A stretch of 57,943 bases of DNA from JAENVT01 sp040006755 (GTDB taxonomy: Bacteria; Actinomycetota; Acidimicrobiia; Acidimicrobiales; Ilumatobacteraceae): the NCBI GenBank assembly GCA_040006755.1, contig JBDTWJ010000002.1:1-57943 (forward strand). The letters run 5' to 3'. Shown here piece after piece: positions 51,742 to 57,943 of this stretch (the stretch's first letter is position 1; each line of letters starts with the position of its first letter). Both the position numbers and the translations under genes were made by a program. The notes below the pieces were generated by a model. The model was not told the origin of the DNA, ran no database searches, and saw nothing but the letters and a program-made list of their open reading frames with translations.

Positions 51742-52707
51742 TCACTGGCCGAAGCCGAAGATCTGACGGGCCTTGAGTCGATCGACGAACGTGTCGTCGT
51801 ACGCCTCGCCCGGTGTCTCCCGTACCATCTCGTCGAGGGCAAACGCATCGTCGCCCACCAGTATCCGCCACTCGTTCGCCCGCACTCCCGCAATGATGAC
51901 GGTGGCCGCCTCGGCTGCCGTCATCGGCGCGTTGTCGCGGAACATCTCGCCGCGCAACTGCAAGCCGAGTCGGATGTCTTCGTCGCTTGCGCCACTGAGA
52001 TCGAGGCCAGATCGCAGCAACCTCGTTCGCAGTTCCTCGATCTGCTCGGCGGTCAGTTCCTTCGGCTCGCGGCGGAGCACCTTGCCGGAGTTGATGACGA
52101 TCGACGTGCCAATGTGCCCGGGCATCACGACCGACGCCCGTAGATGCGGCGCATTGAGCCGAAAATCTGTGATCAAGGCCTCGGTGAAACCCTTCACCGC
52201 GAACTTGGCCGCGCTGTAGGCGGTGTGCGGAAGGCCGAGGCCCAACGACGCCCAGAAACCGTTGACGCTGCTGGTGTTGACGACGTGTCCTTCATCGCCG
52301 GCCAGCAGCATCGGCATGAACGCGCGCGTGCACAGGTACACGCCACCCCAGCAGATGTCGAACGTGGTTTCCCAATCGACCCGCTCGTCGAGCACGAAGC
52401 TGCCGCCTCCGCCGATGCCGGCATTGTTGAACAGCAGGTTGATGTGATCGGCGTCGTGGTCTGTTGCGACCGACTGGGCGAATGAGTTGATCGCTGCCTC
52501 GTCGGACACATCGGCGACGAACGTCGAGACACGCGTACCCGTGGCGGCATCCGCGTCGGCCAGCGTCTTGGTCTCGGCCAGATTCTCTTCCGACAGATCG
52601 CACGTCGCGACGTGGCAACCAGCGACGCTCAATTGGCGGACGAGTTCGCGTCCCATGCCAGAGCCACCGCCGGTGACGACCGCTATTCGTCCCTCGATCT
52701 GTTCCAT
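51742..52707 (-). CDS. Short-chain dehydrogenase/reductase
   Basis: This 321-residue classical SDR has cofactor site VVTGGGSGMGRELV, active site Ser in NTSSVNGFWA, YSAAKFAVKG with Tyr and Lys, and NNAGIGGGG. The extended C-terminal part (about 190-321, ELTAEQIEELRTRLLRSGLD and onward) is longer than the 250-residue norm. Substrate is unknown. The start is ATG 52707. It is first in the series with the ligase and tdk, although no functional link is apparent. Confidence 0.93.
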   Translation of the reverse strand: MEQIEGRIAVVTGGGSGMGRELVRQLSVAGCHVATCDLSEENLAETKTLADADAATGTRVSTFVADVSDEAAINSFAQSVATDHDADHINLLFNNAGIGGGGSFVLDERVDWETTFDICWGGVYLCTRAFMPMLLAGDEGHVVNTSSVNGFWASLGLGLPHTAYSAAKFAVKGFTEALITDFRLNAPHLRASVVMPGHIGTSIVINSGKVLRREPKELTAEQIEELRTRLLRSGLDLSGASDEDIRLGLQLRGEMFRDNAPMTAAEAATVIIAGVRANEWRILVGDDAFALDEMVRETPGEAYDDTFVDRLKARQIFGFGQ

Positions 52708-52850
52708 TGCTCACAGGCTGCCAGATCGACGAACTTTCACGACGATTGTCGTCCGTGGATCCCTTCCAGTACGCCGACATCGTCAATGCGGCGGCGCTCT
52801 CGGGCGAGCGTGACGGACACGTACGAGCACTGATCGTGACGTTCCACTGA
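52707..52850 (+). CDS. Possible small ORF upstream of the GGDEF gene
   Basis: A plus-strand frame of 47 codons reads LTGCQIDELSRRLSSVDPFQ then YADIVNAAALSGERDGHVRA, ending LIVTFH. The residues look protein-like, and the frame ends in TGA at 52850. There is no ATG: TTG at 52707 or GTG at 52755 would start it. It directly overlaps the SDR start codon on the other strand. No family is recognised. It may be a small protein, a remnant, or chance. Confidence 0.28.
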   Translation: MLTGCQIDELSRRLSSVDPFQYADIVNAAALSGERDGHVRALIVTFH

Positions 52851-52861
52851 AAGTGGGTCAC
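52836..52861. other. Bulged hairpin between the small ORF and the GGDEF gene
   Basis: GTGAC-gtt-CCACT-gaa-AGTGG-GTCAC makes a two-part stem with a three-base loop and a three-base bulge. It overlaps the stop of the possible small ORF and lies about 107 bp before the GGDEF gene. It could be a terminator (no T-run follows) or a leader structure. The rest of 52862-52968 holds only a short CGGC-A-AGCCG-like pairing. Confidence 0.4.
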
Positions 52862-52968
52862 ACCAGCGCTGACCCCAAGTGTTGTGGGCTGCACCGAAAC
52901 GACGGCAAGCCGCAGGTCAATGACAAGATTCTCTCAAGTCTCGACCACTCAAGCCGATCTTACGAGCT

Positions 52969-55900
52969 GTGAGGCGGATCACTGTCGGATACTTGCTGCT
53001 CACCGTTGCAGCGGCCGCGGCTTACTTCATCCTGCCCACAACTCCGTTGTCGAAGCTGCTCCTTTACAACGGGATCGGGCTCTCGGCAGTGGTTGCCACG
53101 CTGATTGGGAAGCGGCACAAGCGCGTAGAAAACCGGCGGGCATGGACGCTGATCTGCGCCGGACTGATCTCATTCCTCGCCGGCGACGTCTGCTACTACA
53201 TCCTCGATGCCGTGAGCGATACCACTCCGTTCCCTTCGGCAGCAGATGCGCTGTACCTGGGGATGTACCCGCTGGTGATCTACGGACTGCTGCGGCTGAT
53301 TCGCCAGATCGCGCCGGGCCGTGACTGGCCGTCCCTCTTGGACGCGTCGATTGCGGCTGTCGGCACCTTTGCGGTGCTGGGCGTCCTGGTGATCGACACA
53401 TACGTCGCAGACGGTTCGATGAACCTTGCCGGCCGCGTCATCTCTGTGAGCTACCCGGTGATGGACGTCGCCCTCGTCGCCGTCGCCGTACGCCTCGTCG
53501 GTGTGCTGTCGCTCCGCCGTCCCGCCTATGCGTTGCTCACTGCTGGACTGTGCAGCTTGCTGGTCGCCGACACGATCTACGGCGTGCTCAACTCAGCCGG
53601 CACCTTTGAAACAGGCGGATTCGCCGACCTGTTCTGGTTGGGCTTCTACGTGCTGATCGGTGCGGCCGCACTGCAGCCTGCGCTGCCTGACACCGTAGCG
53701 GTGCAAAACTTGGCGTCCGGTCAACTCTCTCGCATTCGATTGGCGATGCTCTGTCTCATGACCCTCGCCGTCCCGACGATCGACCTGGCATGGGGCGGAC
53801 CGGGCGACAAGGTCCTCACCGCCTTGACGTCGATGCTGATGTTCGTGCTGGTCCTCGGTCGGCTGGCCGGACTCATGGGGGTTGTCCTGCGCAGTGAGCA
53901 ACGGGCTCGGCTCGACTCGTTGACTGGGCTCGCCAACCGGTTGCTGTTCGACGAACACGTGGCGCAATCGGTCGAACGCGGAGGCGACGGTGTGATATCC
54001 GTGCTGTTCGTCGACCTCGATGACTTCAAGGTCGTCAACGACAGCATCGGCCACCAAGCGGGTGACGACCTCCTGATCGCGGTCGCGGAGCGGCTGCGAT
54101 CATGCGTGCGCGCGGAGGATCTGGTCGCTCGATTGAGTGGCGACGAGTTCGCGGTGCTGCTCGAGAGCGCCGTCGACAAAGCACATGCTGTTGATGTCGT
54201 GCGCCGGTTGCAAGAAAAGATGCGGATGCCGGTCGTTGTTGGTGGCCGTGAAGTGTTGATCTCCGCCAGCGTCGGGCTCGTCGTCGAACCACGAGCCTTG
54301 ATCGATCGCCCTCAGGCACTGCTGCAGGCAGCAGACGTGGCGATGTACCGGGCGAAGAGCAAAGGCAAGGGTCGCTTCGAGATCTTCGATCACGAGATGT
54401 ACAAGGAACAGCTCGAGATCCTCGATCTCAAGGGTGATCTTGCTGTTGCTCTGGAGCGCGGGCAGTTCGAGGTCTTCTACCAGCCCATCGTCAGAATGGG
54501 TGACGAGCGGATCGTCTCGATCGAGTCGCTCATCCGTTGGCACCATCCGACGCGGGGACTGATCACGCCCGATCGCTTCATCACGCTCGCCGAGCAGACC
54601 GGTCTGATCGTTCCCATCGGCCGATGGGTGCTGCGTGAAGCCTGCCAGCAGCTCAGCAGATGGCAGCGGCAGATGCCTCAAACCGCGCCACGCACCATCA
54701 GCGTCAACCTCTCAGCACGCCAGCTCCACGATCCCGACTTGGTCAAAGACGTCATGGACGCGATCAAAGATTCGGGGTTGAACCCCTGGCAACTGACGCT
54801 CGAGCTCACCGAGAGCATGATGATCGACGAGTTCGAGCGAGCAAGCCGAATCCTCGAGCAGCTCAGGGCGAGTCGCGTGCAGATCGCTATCGACGACTTC
54901 GGCACGGGCTTCTCGTCGCTGAGCTATCTCCGTCGGCTCCCTGTCGACATCATCAAGATCGACCGCTCGTTCGTCGCCGAAATGCGGAACTCGACGACAG
55001 CCGAAGCTCTCGTTCGCATGGTCATCGATCTGGCCAAGGTGCTCGATCTGCGCACGGTCGCCGAAGGTATCGAAGATGAAGGGCAGGCTGAGCAACTCTC
55101 GACGCTGTTGTGCGACGAGGGCCAGGGTTACTTCTTCGCGCGACCGCAGCCCGCAGCCGACGTCAAGGCGCTGTTCAGTCCACACACCAGAGTTCAGATC
55201 GCGGCTCCAGCGATTCCGCAATTCGACGTTTCCATCGTCGAGGACGAAGGCTCGCTGGCTGACGTCGCCGTCGACATCGGTACGTTGCACACCGACCTCG
55301 ATATGCCGGTCAACGCCCGCCTTCGCTGGCTGCAGGCCTGGTCATCGTTGGAGACGAGTTGGACACCGTGGGCCGTCCTGGTTCACGAGCGAGACAGTGG
55401 ACGGCTCAATGCCGCGGCGCTGTTCGCCCGACGCCAGGTCGGTGCCAATCTCGAAGTCGTCGCCATGGGCCATGGCCCGTTCGGATCAACGCGTCTCGCA
55501 GCACGTGACTTGCTCAGCGCGCAGGTGCTCGCGCAAGCTGTCGCCGACCAGCTCACCGCTCTTCCCGGCGCTTGGACCCTGCTGCTCGACAACCTCGCCG
55601 ACGACGACATGGTCGGGGCCCTCTTGATCGAGCTGCTACCCAACGCCGGCACCACGAGCGTTCCAAGTGTGCCTTTCGTCGACCTCACGGCCTTCCGAAA
55701 CGGTGCCGATCCGCACACTCACAACATGCGCCGCCAGCTCCGCAAGGCAGAGAATCGGCTGGCGACCGATGGCCTGCAGGCCGACATCCGCTTCGCTCAA
55801 ACCGAGCCGGAGATCAGGCTGCTACTACCGCATCTCGATCGAATCCACATCGAGCGCGATCATGCGGCCGGCCGCGCCAGCGATCTCGACAACCCCAGCC

Positions 55901-56271
55901 TGCGCGAACTCTGGCGGCAACTGATCCTGACGCACACGGTCGGTGATCAGATCGAGATCGCCACGCTCAGCATCAACGGCGCCATCGTCGCGTACGTCAT
56001 CGGTATTTGCGACGGCAAGACGTACCGGGTGTTCGACGGACATTTCGACACGAACTGGGCGCGGTACTCCCCCGGCCGCCTCATCGAGCACGCCGTGATA
56101 CAGCGGCTGATCACCGAGGGTCGCTACGACTCGGTCGACTGGATGCTCGGCGTGGCTCCGGAGAAGATTCTGGTGACCACCGGCGCACGCCGCGCCGTGG
56201 CAATCACCGCTGCAGGCCAGCGTGTCGAGCGGCGCGAAGCCCTCGTCGTCGCCGGCGAGATCAGCGACTGA
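52969..56271 (+). CDS. Membrane GGDEF-EAL protein with C-terminal GNAT-like domain
   Basis: This 1100-residue protein has about ten membrane helices (residues 5-305), a GGDEF domain (about 312-475), an EAL domain (about 485-735), and a C-terminal region (about 780-1085) that resembles the Acetyltransf_6/BioF2-like GNAT fold. The diguanylate cyclase site is SGDEF (390-394) with an RxxD inhibitory site (381-384) exactly five residues before it. EAL motifs are ESL (519-521), NLSAR, ELTES, DDFGTG (642-647), KIDRS and AEGIED, so hydrolysis looks possible despite Ser in place of Ala. The GNAT-like part has HNMRRQLRKAENRLATDG and VFDGHFDTNW-ARYSPGRLIE. The start is GTG 52969. Confidence 0.88.
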   Translation: MRRITVGYLLLTVAAAAAYFILPTTPLSKLLLYNGIGLSAVVATLIGKRHKRVENRRAWTLICAGLISFLAGDVCYYILDAVSDTTPFPSAADALYLGMYPLVIYGLLRLIRQIAPGRDWPSLLDASIAAVGTFAVLGVLVIDTYVADGSMNLAGRVISVSYPVMDVALVAVAVRLVGVLSLRRPAYALLTAGLCSLLVADTIYGVLNSAGTFETGGFADLFWLGFYVLIGAAALQPALPDTVAVQNLASGQLSRIRLAMLCLMTLAVPTIDLAWGGPGDKVLTALTSMLMFVLVLGRLAGLMGVVLRSEQRARLDSLTGLANRLLFDEHVAQSVERGGDGVISVLFVDLDDFKVVNDSIGHQAGDDLLIAVAERLRSCVRAEDLVARLSGDEFAVLLESAVDKAHAVDVVRRLQEKMRMPVVVGGREVLISASVGLVVEPRALIDRPQALLQAADVAMYRAKSKGKGRFEIFDHEMYKEQLEILDLKGDLAVALERGQFEVFYQPIVRMGDERIVSIESLIRWHHPTRGLITPDRFITLAEQTGLIVPIGRWVLREACQQLSRWQRQMPQTAPRTISVNLSARQLHDPDLVKDVMDAIKDSGLNPWQLTLELTESMMIDEFERASRILEQLRASRVQIAIDDFGTGFSSLSYLRRLPVDIIKIDRSFVAEMRNSTTAEALVRMVIDLAKVLDLRTVAEGIEDEGQAEQLSTLLCDEGQGYFFARPQPAADVKALFSPHTRVQIAAPAIPQFDVSIVEDEGSLADVAVDIGTLHTDLDMPVNARLRWLQAWSSLETSWTPWAVLVHERDSGRLNAAALFARRQVGANLEVVAMGHGPFGSTRLAARDLLSAQVLAQAVADQLTALPGAWTLLLDNLADDDMVGALLIELLPNAGTTSVPSVPFVDLTAFRNGADPHTHNMRRQLRKAENRLATDGLQADIRFAQTEPEIRLLLPHLDRIHIERDHAAGRASDLDNPSLRELWRQLILTHTVGDQIEIATLSINGAIVAYVIGICDGKTYRVFDGHFDTNWARYSPGRLIEHAVIQRLITEGRYDSVDWMLGVAPEKILVTTGARRAVAITAAGQRVERREALVVAGEISD

Positions 56272-56815
56272 CACCGTGTCCGGAGGTACGGGACCTGGCG
56301 ACACCGACGAGTGCATCTCCCCACACCGAGAGCCACGCAGCGAGTTGTTCGTCGACCGCGTTCAGACCATCTTCGACGATGTAGAGACCACGCGTCGGAC
56401 ACGAGGCGCCGATCTCCACGAGAACGGGGCGGAGCTGCTGTTCGACTGCGAGGCTATGGGCCAGGCTTGCCCCGACCATCAGCGGCACGGTTGCCAGCGC
56501 GGCGAGCTCGTCGCGGGCGAACTGGTCGAGGAACGCTTTCAGCAAGCCCGTGAATGAAGCCTTGTAGACAGGCGATGCGACGACCAGCAGGCTACCTTGC
56601 ACGACCGCATCTTTCGCTGCCGTCACCTCTGCATTGCCCCAATCGAACAAGACCGAGGCGAGGTCGGCAAGTTCGATGACGGTGAGGTCGGTGTCGACTG
56701 CGCCGGCGTGACGTTGCACGGCTCGCGCTGTGGCGATGGCAGCAGTCGCGGTTCGTGAGCCTCCGCGCTGGTTGCCGACGATAACCGTGGCGGGCAGCTC
56801 GTATCCCGCGCTCAT
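56261..56815 (-). CDS. NADPH-dependent FMN reductase family protein
   Basis: This 184-residue flavodoxin-fold protein has the phosphate loop GNQRGGSRTATAAIATARAV, the isoalloxazine-side loop ASPVYKASFTGLLKAFLDQF, and LATVPLMVGASLAHS. It resembles SsuE/FMN reductases that pass electrons from NAD(P)H to free flavin. Its partner is not in the window. The start is ATG 56815. The last codons overlap the GGDEF gene stop by 11 bp tail to tail. Confidence 0.87.
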   Translation of the reverse strand: MSAGYELPATVIVGNQRGGSRTATAAIATARAVQRHAGAVDTDLTVIELADLASVLFDWGNAEVTAAKDAVVQGSLLVVASPVYKASFTGLLKAFLDQFARDELAALATVPLMVGASLAHSLAVEQQLRPVLVEIGASCPTRGLYIVEDGLNAVDEQLAAWLSVWGDALVGVARSRTSGHGVSR

Positions 56816-56969
56816 TGCAGCCCAAGGTAGACGGCTTGGCTCGTCAACCCGCAGTTTTGGTCTTTCGACCGTCGAAATGTCGCGTGAAGTGGTTCGATCG
56901 ACTCATTGACGAAACGTGTTCATGCGATCACTGTGAGCGTCTAACGTGGACGGCTCCGTGGAGGCAGCA

Positions 56970-57284
56970 ATGACAATGGTCGATAGTGGTTTGCAGGTTG
57001 ATCGGTTTCATATCGACGACGTGGCAGTTGTGGTTGTGCATGGCGAGGTTGACTCGGCCGCGGCCCCCTTGCTGCGGCACGCGTTCGACTCACTCGACCC
57101 GGAGGAACACGTGTACGTCGATTGCGCGGGCGTCGGGTTTGTCGATGCCGAAGGGCTGGCAGCGCTGTGCGAGGTCGCCCAGAGAAACGTCAACTCAGGC
57201 GGCCCACTGCATGTTCTCGCTTCAACAGCGTTGAGGCGCATGATCTGGGTCAGTGGCGTGCAGCATCTCTTCGCCCTCGACTGA
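56970..57284 (+). CDS. STAS-domain anti-sigma-factor-antagonist-like protein
   Basis: This is a 104-residue single STAS domain. The expected strand-helix pattern is present (VAVVVVHGEVDSAAAPLLRH, YVDCAGVGFVDAEGLAALCE, LHVLASTALRRMIWVSGVQH). The usual phosphorylation loop DSSG is Asp59-Ala60-Glu61-Gly62, so the regulatory serine is absent. ATG 56970 is chosen because GGAGG lies five bases upstream; the longer GTG start at 56946 is unlikely. No anti-sigma kinase or sigma factor is adjacent. I infer a constitutive or non-phosphorylated STAS protein. Confidence 0.83.
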   Translation: MTMVDSGLQVDRFHIDDVAVVVVHGEVDSAAAPLLRHAFDSLDPEEHVYVDCAGVGFVDAEGLAALCEVAQRNVNSGGPLHVLASTALRRMIWVSGVQHLFALD

Positions 57285-57431
57285 TACCGACGGTCCAGCG
57301 ATCGGGGCCTCGTCCTCATGAGCTCGGGCAGAACGGGGCCAACGAGGGGGAACGCCACGACATGGTCGTCGTTCCCGGCCCGAGTCGTCAATCACAATCT
57401 TGACGCCTTGAGCAATGGCCACCATATTGAG

Positions 57432-57459
57432 TGGGCGCGATTTGCGCCATCCGCGCCCA
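57432..57459 (-). terminator. Hairpin after nrdJ
   Basis: TGGGCGCG (57432-57439) pairs with CGCGCCCA (57452-57459) around a 12-base loop. It begins eight bases after the nrdJ stop, in the direction of nrdJ transcription. No T-run follows, so termination is likely but not certain. The rest of 57285-57466 shows no gene. Confidence 0.55.
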
Positions 57460-57466
57460 TGCAGCG

Positions 57467-57943
57467 TCAGCTGCAGCCGCTGGTTGAACCGCAGCTGGGG
57501 CAGGCGTGGCACGAGCCGGCGCGGATCATCTGCACGCCGCACTGCATGCACATGGGTGCATCGCTGGCGCGAGGTACCGCTCGCGGCGTTGCGGACGGAC
57601 GAACGATTCCGCCGGGATTGGTGATGTCGTTGTTGGGTGCCGGCGAGGCGATGCCGAGGTCGAGCTGGGAGCTGAGTTCGCCGGCAGACGGAACGCTCTT
57701 GGGATCCGAGGCGATCTCGCTGCCCGTGCGGGTCTCGATGGCGCTCTCTTCGACACCCGGCAGTGTCGGCTGCAGGCGCTCGTCGACCGAGAAGATGCCG
57801 AGTTCGGCGCGCTCGTCGTATGTCAAGTACTCGAGTGCGAGGCGACGGAACAGGTAGTCCATGATCGACGAGGCGAAGCGGATGTCGGGATCGTCGGTCA
57901 TGCCGGCCGGCTCGAAGCGCATGTTGGTGAACGCCTCGACGAA
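57467..57943 (-). CDS. nrdJ: B12-dependent ribonucleotide reductase, C-terminal part
   Basis: NrdJ makes deoxyribonucleotides with adenosylcobalamin. The window holds only its C-terminal 158 residues. They are diagnostic: FTNMRFEPAGMTDDPDIRFA, then MDYLFRRLALEYLTYDERAE, a proline/serine-rich linker, and the final zinc and redox tail MCMQCGVQMIRAGSCHACPS then CGSTSGCS. The gene starts beyond the right edge. The C-terminal cysteines are the pair that re-reduces the active site in this class. Confidence 0.94.
   Translation of the reverse strand, partial: FVEAFTNMRFEPAGMTDDPDIRFASSIMDYLFRRLALEYLTYDERAELGIFSVDERLQPTLPGVEESAIETRTGSEIASDPKSVPSAGELSSQLDLGIASPAPNNDITNPGGIVRPSATPRAVPRASDAPMCMQCGVQMIRAGSCHACPSCGSTSGCS

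Noticed and set aside
52862..52968. Possible cyclic-di-GMP riboswitch before the GGDEF gene
   Set aside because: I looked for the conserved core of class I and class II riboswitches and did not find it; only short local pairings are present.
57285..57466. Plus-strand open frame (57318-57857) running opposite nrdJ
   Set aside because: Most of it is antisense to the nrdJ C-terminus, which is unmistakable; the frame shows no motif or start signal.

Overview
The window is about 58 kb of ordinary-looking bacterial chromosome with high GC content. It carries no phage, insertion sequence, CRISPR array or rRNA. Mycothiol synthase (MshD), a DUF3499 zinc protein, an ATP-dependent DNA ligase beside the usual housekeeping genes, an F420/FMN PPOX enzyme, a class II (B12) ribonucleotide reductase and long runs of ATGA/GTGA-overlapping genes all point to an actinobacterium. 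My best guess is a marine or soil member of the Acidimicrobiia (Ilumatobacter-like). That placement is inference from gene content.

Layout. 1-5.5 kb: a minus-strand histidine operon hisC-hisB-hisH-hisA-hisF, then an aldo/keto reductase, a divergent GroES-like protein and the start of hisI, which runs off the left edge. 5.5-10.4 kb: a small unknown ORF, nth, and the coupled series mshD-M3 peptidase-rlmN. 10.4-16 kb: a phosphotransferase remnant, an M23 peptidoglycan hydrolase-like protein, a lone ABC ATPase, an SRPBCC/small-ORF/DUF3499 cluster, a large lipoprotein and tRNA-Val(CAC). 16-26.2 kb: a polyamine region. It holds potA-potD-potB-potC, an amine oxidase, a 2-hydroxyacid dehydrogenase, a DUF2087 protein and a membrane J-domain protein in one tight operon, followed by an Lrp-type regulator and an aminoaldehyde dehydrogenase. 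26.2-29.6 kb: an AldR-like regulator divergent from alanine dehydrogenase, a P450 and a PPOX enzyme. 29.6-32 kb: murF and ddl, divergent with only 27 bp between their starts. 32-40 kb: a cupin protein, two copies of a short interspersed repeat, and a TetR gene with a 16-bp operator facing a four-gene overlapping operon. That operon encodes a fatty acyl-CoA reductase fused to a HAD phosphatase-like domain, a zinc alcohol dehydrogenase, a LarA-like protein and a PlsC acyltransferase.

40-48.6 kb: a paiB-like pseudogene with two frameshifts, yceH, a VOC protein, a LysM lipoprotein, and gltB/gltD. 48.8-52.7 kb: a Tat-exported amidase and an SDR-ligase-thymidine kinase series. 53-58 kb: a 1100-residue membrane GGDEF-EAL protein with a C-terminal GNAT-like domain, an FMN reductase, a STAS protein and the end of nrdJ.

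The best candidate for an undescribed system is the TetR-controlled operon at 33.2-39.9 kb. Its gene set suggests synthesis of an unusual lipid from acyl-CoA, with a LarA-like hydride-transfer enzyme as the unexpected member. The GGDEF-EAL-acetyltransferase fusion comes second. The rest is mainly core metabolism: nitrogen assimilation, histidine, cell wall, DNA repair and polyamine/alanine catabolism.
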